A DNA stretch of 12,000 bases from Alphaproteobacteria bacterium (GTDB taxonomy: Bacteria > Pseudomonadota > Alphaproteobacteria > Micavibrionales > Micavibrionaceae). The DNA is taken from contig JAGLKS010000007.1 of NCBI GenBank assembly GCA_023140905.1, forward strand, positions 1 through 12,000, written 5' to 3'. Below, piece by piece: positions 6,839 through 12,000 of the stretch. How positions within the stretch are numbered: position 1 is the first letter of the stretch; each line of letters starts with the position of its first letter. Under the pieces are notes generated by a model. The model was given only the letters and a program-made list of their open reading frames with translations. It did no database searches and had not been told where the DNA came from. The position numbers and the translations under genes are program-made.

Positions 6839-7837
6839 ATGATTCTCACTTGTCCCAATTGTTATTGTCAATTTAAGATCGGAATAGCCGTCTTCGGGCG
6901 TGAGGCGCGTCATGTTAAGTGTACGTCCTGTGGAGAAGTCTGGAAGCAGGACCCGACTTTAGACGATTATAGTGAGGAAATTTCCGAGGAGTTGAAGAAA
7001 AATCCGTCTCAGAAACAAGATATTTTTGAGACAGAAGAATCTGAAATTGCGCAAACAATTGAAGACGAGACAACAACAGAAGACTTTATACAAGGTAGCA
7101 AGACACGTGTTGAAGCTTTTGAGCGCAACGAAGGCCGCCGTTTGGCGCAATATGTCGGGGGTGGTATATTTCTTATCATACTAGCGTATTTACTCTTAGT
7201 GAGTTCTTCTATGATGCAGTCGCATCCAGCGATGCAAGGGTTTTACAAGTTTTTCGGCATTCATATGAAGCTGCCAGATACATGGTCGCTTATGTTTGAA
7301 GACGTAAAGGCTGAGCGTAGAGAAAGTTCTGTGAATGTGAGTGGGCGGATTGTTAATTTGTCTAGTCAGAAATGGGCATTGCCAATGATTGAAATTACTG
7401 TATTTCGCCCAACAGCAGATATGAATCAGAGCGGACTGCATGGTACTCACAAGGGGAAATATGAGGAGATTATTGCGCAATGGGTAGAAACTCCGCCTGA
7501 GCCAATACTTGATGTAGAAATGGAAACACAATTTTCTTATGAACGGCATGTGTCTATAGCCAAAGTTGATTCCGGCTATGAGAAGGTTAGTAATGCGCCG
7601 GATGAAAATCATGCAGAGCAAGGGCATGATGCAAATGTGCCTGTTGCTTCTGATGATGCACATAGCAAGAGCGTCGTGGTTAATGATGAAGGTGGGGCAA
7701 ATACAGATCAAAATGATACGCATATGGTGCGTGTGCGCTTTGTTGTCTGGCCTCATCCTGAAAAAGAAAGCACAGAGGTGCATAGTGAGGTTATTCATGA
7801 GACTGAAACTACTACATCTTTAAAATTGTCGAAGTAG
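6839..7837 (+). CDS. MJ0042-type zinc-ribbon, single-pass membrane protein with DUF3426-like domain
   Basis: The 332-residue protein starts with a zinc ribbon: Cys5-x2-Cys8 and Cys28-x2-Cys31, with the CPNC and CTSCGEVW sequences of the MJ0042 class. A strongly acidic, probably disordered linker follows (about 41-85). Next come one membrane helix (about 103-122) and a beta-rich region beginning VSGRIVNLSSQKWALPMIEI (167-186), which resembles DUF3426. The expected topology is zinc ribbon inside, C-terminal domain in the periplasm. About residues 240-296 look like an insertion rich in His, Asp, Asn and Glu, between an FSYERH strand and the VRVRFVVWP strand. Function is unknown; in alphaproteobacteria such genes often lie near ftsE. 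The MILTCPNC start is typical. The upstream AGAAGA is a weak ribosome-binding site about 12 bases away. The 3' end overlaps that of the opposing TIGR02302 gene by 18 bases. Confidence 0.82.
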   Translation: MILTCPNCYCQFKIGIAVFGREARHVKCTSCGEVWKQDPTLDDYSEEISEELKKNPSQKQDIFETEESEIAQTIEDETTTEDFIQGSKTRVEAFERNEGRRLAQYVGGGIFLIILAYLLLVSSSMMQSHPAMQGFYKFFGIHMKLPDTWSLMFEDVKAERRESSVNVSGRIVNLSSQKWALPMIEITVFRPTADMNQSGLHGTHKGKYEEIIAQWVETPPEPILDVEMETQFSYERHVSIAKVDSGYEKVSNAPDENHAEQGHDANVPVASDDAHSKSVVVNDEGGANTDQNDTHMVRVRFVVWPHPEKESTEVHSEVIHETETTTSLKLSK

Positions 7838-10591
7838 GCGGCGGTAATATTCCAGCTCTTCACGGGAGCGTGATCGATCACCAGAGCGTTGGCGCAATTG
7901 CCGGATAATATTATCAACCTGTTTTTTTTGAGTCTCATCAGGAATTTTGATTTCCGAATCTGGGTCTTGTCCATAGGGTCGTCCTAATGGATCATATTTC
8001 TGATTTGAGCCGCTCATAGCTATACCAACCATTTGCTGCATACGTTGGCGGAATTGCTTGGTCAGGGATTTTTGCGCTTCTTTGAGGTAATCTACAGCGT
8101 TGTTCTGGTATGGCAGTGATTGTATCGGGTGATTCTCTCCCAGCTCTTGAGATGAACCGCGCATTTCTTGTTCTGCTTTGCCCATGTTTTCCGGCACTTT
8201 ATCCAGTTTTTCGGCTGCTTCCATCATAAGCTGGCCCAGAATATAGCGTAGAGCCTCTTGTTCGACTTTATTTTCACTCGTGTCTATTTGTAGCTGTTCT
8301 ACGGTATTTTCTGCTATATCGGAGGAAGAGCGAGATTGCCTTGTTGTTTGTGGTTTTGGTGCAGGGGGGACGCTATCTATACCAAAATCCTTTAACATTT
8401 GTTCTAAAGAAGGCAAATCACTATGTGTGATAGAAGATGGTATTTGTTTGTCTTGGGTGAGGTTTTCATCTTGTAAATCATTACCATTTAGTGATTCTAT
8501 CTGACTTTGTTTTTCGGCATGTTCTTCAGTTTGTTTAATAAGTTCTTCTTGCCGTTGGATGAGTTGTTGCAGTTCATTAACACCTTGACGCATCATTTGC
8601 ATATCATTGGGGAGTAATGCGGTTTTGCTTGGATCAATCATTTCCATCATGCGCTGAAGCTGAGACATAAGTTCTTGTGTTTTTTGTTTGTTGCCATCTC
8701 GCATGGCTTGTTCAATCTGAGCCATTATTTCCGCTAATGTGTTTGGTGTGATGAGTGTGCCGAAATCTTCGGGACTCATAAGAGGCATATCTTCTCCTTG
8801 AACCATACGTTTTTGCATATCACGGCGTAACTCGGTGAAGTAATTTGCCATTTTCTTGCGTAAGTTTTCCATGAGATCCTGAATTTCCTGATTATTTACA
8901 TTAGGATCGCGCATGGCATTTTCTAAAACACGCTGGGCTTCACGTAATTCGCGCAAAGCTATGGAGACATTGCCGTCTTCGATCGATAAGGCTGTAATCC
9001 AAAGCAGATTGATAACATCGTACGCAGCTTTAAGTCTTTGCTGTTCGGGCTTGTCGTCATTGTGGTAAAGGCGTGAGCTGGCTGTGCGGATGGATAGGAA
9101 GATAACAAGATTGTTCTGGAAATAATCAGGGGCGGAAAGTAAGGTTTCAAGATTACTGGCAATGTCTTCAAACGAGGTTTTATAATGCCAGGCTAGCTCT
9201 TTGCGCATAGCAATTAGAGCTTTTGCCATAGGGTGTTTAAATTCTCGTTCAGGTATAACCACTTTGATTTTATCAAGTGTAGTGCTTTGTCCTTTATGGT
9301 CTGTGGCTGTGAATTCGAATGTGACAGGCAATCCTGCCCAACTATGCCACGTCATATCATATACAGGTGCGATCTTAAACGCATTATCAGGTTGGGACAT
9401 AATCAAGCGGGTTTCTTGTGCGTCTTGACCTAAAGGAGCATCTTTTTGCGCAATCATTTCCTCATCAAGGCTCATGGTCATGTGTAAATTTTTAACGCCG
9501 TAATCATCTTTGACAATAAGGGGAAAGCGTATTTGTCCATTATCTAAAAGATCATAAGCAGAAGGAAGTACGGAAGTTGTATCATCTGTGACTATTTCCT
9601 CGTCGTTGCCTTCTTCTTGTATTTGTCCTTCTCCTTCTGCAACAGCTATTTGTGTCTCTTTATTTCCAGTATCACTGCTGATTTCAGGCGGTGTATCAAC
9701 AATGTAATTATAGGGCCAACTGGCGCGTGGAAGAAGTGCTTGAGTAATGCTTATTTTTGTTCCCGGCGTGATAATTCCTTCTGCTCCGTATAAGCCATCT
9801 TCCATATAGGTGAGCTGGATGTTGTTTTCCCCCATACGCAAGTGTGGAGAAAATATGCACCCCAATGGGCTACGCATACGGATATGATATGTACTTACTT
9901 CCGGGATATTGAGAGTGTCTTTGTAATGTCCAGTACCGGAAAGGTGTATTTGCGGTAGCTGAGTATAATCCGGTGGTTTAATCCATAAGTCAGTGTTTTG
10001 TTTTTTTGCCAAGGTGAAAGAAGGTGTTATCGGGACTAGGCCGTTTTGTAAGCGTTCTTTCCAGTTATGTCCGGCAAATAGCAGACCTGCGGCGAATATC
10101 AATAAAATAATAAAGCGCAGAGCGTATGGATCTTGTTCAGATAAGCGTGGCTGAGGAAATGGAACGCGCAATTTTTTGAGCTTGAACAGGCCATCGCGTT
10201 GGGCTTTATGCCAAAGTAGACGGGTGGTGATTATATTGGGATTGGCTAGCTGATCTTCGATAAGGGCTATATGTCCTTGTCCCAGTGGGCTGTGTGCTTC
10301 CATTCGCTTGTCTACATTTTTTTTATCAGGAAGCTGGAAGGCTAGCGTGTCTTTGCGGATAAGAAAGGTTAGGCCTGCTATAAAAACTATAAGCGTAAGA
10401 ACAGAGGCCACGATTCCCAGAAAAGCCGGGAGAGCCAGCATCCATAATCCGGCAAATAGCAAGCACCAAAAGACGGGTCTCCATGTGTGATGGATAATAT
10501 TTTCCAGTGTCAGAACAAGAAAAGTCCCCCGGCGTTTTCGTTTCAGGAACAATAAAAAGGGACGGTATCTATTATCAAGAGGATCAATCAT
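7820..10591 (-). CDS. TIGR02302/DUF4175 family large membrane protein
   Basis: A 923-residue protein from ATG 10591. The N-terminus has two close hydrophobic helices (about 41-78), a soluble segment with the LWHKAQRDGL motif (126-135) and a third helix (about 157-174). The large remainder is probably periplasmic. It contains a beta-rich region, an acidic patch (about 314-337), then a long Gln/Glu/Met-rich helical and probably coiled-coil region (about 547-702). The C-terminal family signature is clear: the EALRYILGQLM stretch, a DPLGRP motif (867-872) and the terminal EELEYYRRLLRQF (911-923). The family is widespread in alphaproteobacteria and has no established biochemical role that I know. 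Lying 92 bases after lysA on the same strand, it is probably in one operon with it. A TTG at 10630 in frame would add 13 residues; ATG 10591 is preferred because family members begin shortly before the first helix. Neither start has a clear ribosome-binding site. Confidence 0.87.
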   Translation of the reverse strand: MIDPLDNRYRPFLLFLKRKRRGTFLVLTLENIIHHTWRPVFWCLLFAGLWMLALPAFLGIVASVLTLIVFIAGLTFLIRKDTLAFQLPDKKNVDKRMEAHSPLGQGHIALIEDQLANPNIITTRLLWHKAQRDGLFKLKKLRVPFPQPRLSEQDPYALRFIILLIFAAGLLFAGHNWKERLQNGLVPITPSFTLAKKQNTDLWIKPPDYTQLPQIHLSGTGHYKDTLNIPEVSTYHIRMRSPLGCIFSPHLRMGENNIQLTYMEDGLYGAEGIITPGTKISITQALLPRASWPYNYIVDTPPEISSDTGNKETQIAVAEGEGQIQEEGNDEEIVTDDTTSVLPSAYDLLDNGQIRFPLIVKDDYGVKNLHMTMSLDEEMIAQKDAPLGQDAQETRLIMSQPDNAFKIAPVYDMTWHSWAGLPVTFEFTATDHKGQSTTLDKIKVVIPEREFKHPMAKALIAMRKELAWHYKTSFEDIASNLETLLSAPDYFQNNLVIFLSIRTASSRLYHNDDKPEQQRLKAAYDVINLLWITALSIEDGNVSIALRELREAQRVLENAMRDPNVNNQEIQDLMENLRKKMANYFTELRRDMQKRMVQGEDMPLMSPEDFGTLITPNTLAEIMAQIEQAMRDGNKQKTQELMSQLQRMMEMIDPSKTALLPNDMQMMRQGVNELQQLIQRQEELIKQTEEHAEKQSQIESLNGNDLQDENLTQDKQIPSSITHSDLPSLEQMLKDFGIDSVPPAPKPQTTRQSRSSSDIAENTVEQLQIDTSENKVEQEALRYILGQLMMEAAEKLDKVPENMGKAEQEMRGSSQELGENHPIQSLPYQNNAVDYLKEAQKSLTKQFRQRMQQMVGIAMSGSNQKYDPLGRPYGQDPDSEIKIPDETQKKQVDNIIRQLRQRSGDRSRSREELEYYRRLLRQF

Positions 10592-10683
10592 TGCAGGCGA
10601 TAGACTACACCGTTTTTGATATAAGCCCAAGAGGGAAGAAATACGAATTTTATAGCTTTCTGCATTTCTTTTTCCACGACCGC

Positions 10684-11982
10684 TTATAACCAGTCGGGAA
10701 TAGTTTCGCGTTCCATCATCTCTTCGATTGTTTGAGCTTTATTGATGACAGCGACATTGTCCCCATCAACCATAATTTCTACCGGTAAAGGGCTGGAATT
10801 GTAGTTAGAAGCCATAGAAAAACCATAGGCACCGGCAGACATTAAAGCGACAATATCGCCAGATGTGACGTTACTGCATTCGCGGTTTTTGGCAAAAATA
10901 TCTCCACTTTCGCAGATAGGGCCGACAATATCATAGGTTTGAGTGGGAGAGCTATTTTCTTTGATTGGTTTAATCGCGTGATATGAATCATACAAAGCCG
11001 GGCGGATTAGGTCATTCATTCCTGCATCCAAAACCATAAATTTCCGTGAGGGGGTTGTTTTTATGTATTCCACCCGCGAAAGTAATATTCCCGCATTGCC
11101 GACCATATAACGGCCTGGCTCCATCTGGATTTGTACACCTAGCGGCGCAATAATATCTCTGACCCAGCCTGCATAATCATCGAAGTCTAGCAAGGTTTCA
11201 TTATTGTAGATAATAGGAAAGCCACCGCCAATATCCATGTGCGTGACTTTAAATCCTTGTGCTCGCAGGGTTTTTGTCATTTCGGATAGTTTTTCAAAGC
11301 CGGGTTTAAAAGTCTCAGCTTGTGAAACTTGGGAACCAATATGCATGGATAATCCTACCGGATTCAGGTTGTGCATATCTTGCGTAGCGAGTTTATATAG
11401 TGCTAGAACATCTTCAGCACTATTGCCGAATTTATCTTCTTTGCGCCCGGTTGAAATTTTGTTGTGGCCGCCACCGCTGATATCTGGATTAAGGCGAAAA
11501 GCTATTTGTGCTTTCTTTCCTAATTCTCTGGCAATTGTGTTTATCATCTCCATCTCGTCGGATGCTTCAACGTTAAACTGTAAAATACCGGCTTTCAGAC
11601 AGGCTCTAATCTCAGATGCATTTTTCCCAAAGCTTGTTGAGATAATCGTATTGCCGTTGAAACCTGCTTTTATGCTGCGTACAAGCTCTCCTTGCGAGAC
11701 AATTTCCAAGCCACTACCCAGATCTTTGAGGAGTTTTAAGATTGCGATATTTGAATTTGCTTTACATGCATAACATAATAGCGGTTTGTTGTTTTTTGGC
11801 AGGGCGTGCTTTAAGGCGTTTTCAAGGGCTTTATACTGTTTGCGGATAACAGAGGCGCTATAGACATAGCAGGGAGTGCCGTAATTTTCGGCAATATCGC
11901 TTAGAGCTACATTATCCGCACACATAGCACCATTATGGCTATAGAACCCGGTTTGATGCCCAGTTTGATGAGTGTTCGTCAT
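10684..11982 (-). CDS. lysA: Diaminopimelate decarboxylase
   Basis: PLP-dependent decarboxylation of meso-diaminopimelate to L-lysine, the last step of lysine synthesis, in the cytoplasm. The 432-residue protein has the fold-III barrel with Lys74 (YACKAN) as the Schiff-base lysine, His214 in HIGSQ, the phosphate-binding GGGFP at 252-256, EPGR at 288-291, and CESGD at 357-361 supplying the active-site Cys357 and Glu358 across the dimer. Tyr386 in the GAYGFSM segment also matches. Length and motif spacing are normal and the gene looks intact. ATG 11982 is preceded by AGGA about 11 bases away. The CESGD motif and close overall match to LysA argue against the related ornithine or carboxynorspermidine decarboxylases. 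TIGR02302 follows on the same strand. The upstream promoter lies outside the window or in its last few bases. Confidence 0.96.
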   Translation of the reverse strand: MTNTHQTGHQTGFYSHNGAMCADNVALSDIAENYGTPCYVYSASVIRKQYKALENALKHALPKNNKPLLCYACKANSNIAILKLLKDLGSGLEIVSQGELVRSIKAGFNGNTIISTSFGKNASEIRACLKAGILQFNVEASDEMEMINTIARELGKKAQIAFRLNPDISGGGHNKISTGRKEDKFGNSAEDVLALYKLATQDMHNLNPVGLSMHIGSQVSQAETFKPGFEKLSEMTKTLRAQGFKVTHMDIGGGFPIIYNNETLLDFDDYAGWVRDIIAPLGVQIQMEPGRYMVGNAGILLSRVEYIKTTPSRKFMVLDAGMNDLIRPALYDSYHAIKPIKENSSPTQTYDIVGPICESGDIFAKNRECSNVTSGDIVALMSAGAYGFSMASNYNSSPLPVEIMVDGDNVAVINKAQTIEEMMERETIPDWL

Positions 11983-12000
11983 GTTGTATTAAATCCTGAT

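Noticed and set aside
10592..10630. N-terminal extension of the TIGR02302 protein to a TTG at 10630; likewise of the YdcF-like protein to a TTG at 4188.
   Set aside because: Both are rare start codons without ribosome-binding sites, and internal ATG codons (10591 and 4158) give N-termini better suited to the families.
10636..10670. AAGAAAT / ATTTCTT inverted repeat between lysA and the TIGR02302 gene, considered as an intergenic terminator.
   Set aside because: The stem is short and A+T-only apart from one pair, the loop is about 21 bases, and no T-run follows on the minus strand; the two genes are more simply read as one operon.
1..12000. Search for mobile elements, CRISPR arrays, tRNA or rRNA genes, and defence or toxin-antitoxin genes.
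   Set aside because: No spaced direct repeats, transposase or nuclease motifs, or structural RNA patterns were visible. The other open frames I considered overlap the nine recognised genes on other frames and show no family motifs.

Overview
The window reads as ordinary chromosomal DNA from a moderately A+T-rich alphaproteobacterium. The evidence is family content and order: a TIGR02302/DUF4175 protein beside lysA, an MJ0042-type zinc-ribbon membrane protein, ftsE-ftsX followed by a YdcF/DUF218 gene and a PlsC-type acyltransferase, a DUF2125 domain, and a free-standing chorismate mutase next to a TyrC-type prephenate dehydrogenase. I cannot resolve the order or genus. Nine protein genes fill almost all of the window. 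I see no tRNA, rRNA, CRISPR array, insertion sequence or phage gene.

Layout. (1) About 1-2000, plus strand: two aromatic amino-acid genes, a chorismate mutase with an extra C-terminal region and prephenate dehydrogenase. (2) 2027-6743, minus strand: a compact, partly overlapping operon read from high to low coordinates. It encodes a secreted helical-repeat protein, FtsE, FtsX, a YdcF-like protein, and a PlsC acyltransferase fused to a DUF2125 domain. It converges on the tyrosine gene with a 35-base gap. (3) 6744-6838: a short divergent promoter region. (4) 6839-7837, plus strand: a zinc-ribbon, single-pass membrane protein whose 3' end overlaps the 3' end of the next unit by 18 bases. (5) 7820-11982, minus strand: lysA followed by the large TIGR02302 membrane protein.

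How the genes relate. Most of the window concerns the envelope. FtsEX is the division ABC complex that controls peptidoglycan hydrolysis. LysA uses meso-diaminopimelate, which is also the peptidoglycan cross-linking residue. PlsC makes phosphatidic acid for membrane lipids. YdcF/DUF218 proteins are membrane-anchored and some relatives act in envelope physiology. The repeat protein just upstream of ftsE is predicted periplasmic.

Most worth a second look: the PlsC-DUF2125 fusion; the chorismate mutase whose C-terminal half looks like a collapsed prephenate dehydratase plus ACT domain; the unrecognised periplasmic repeat protein leading the ftsEX operon; and a His/Asp-rich insertion in the zinc-ribbon protein. 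I found no clear defence, mobile or otherwise wholly new system.
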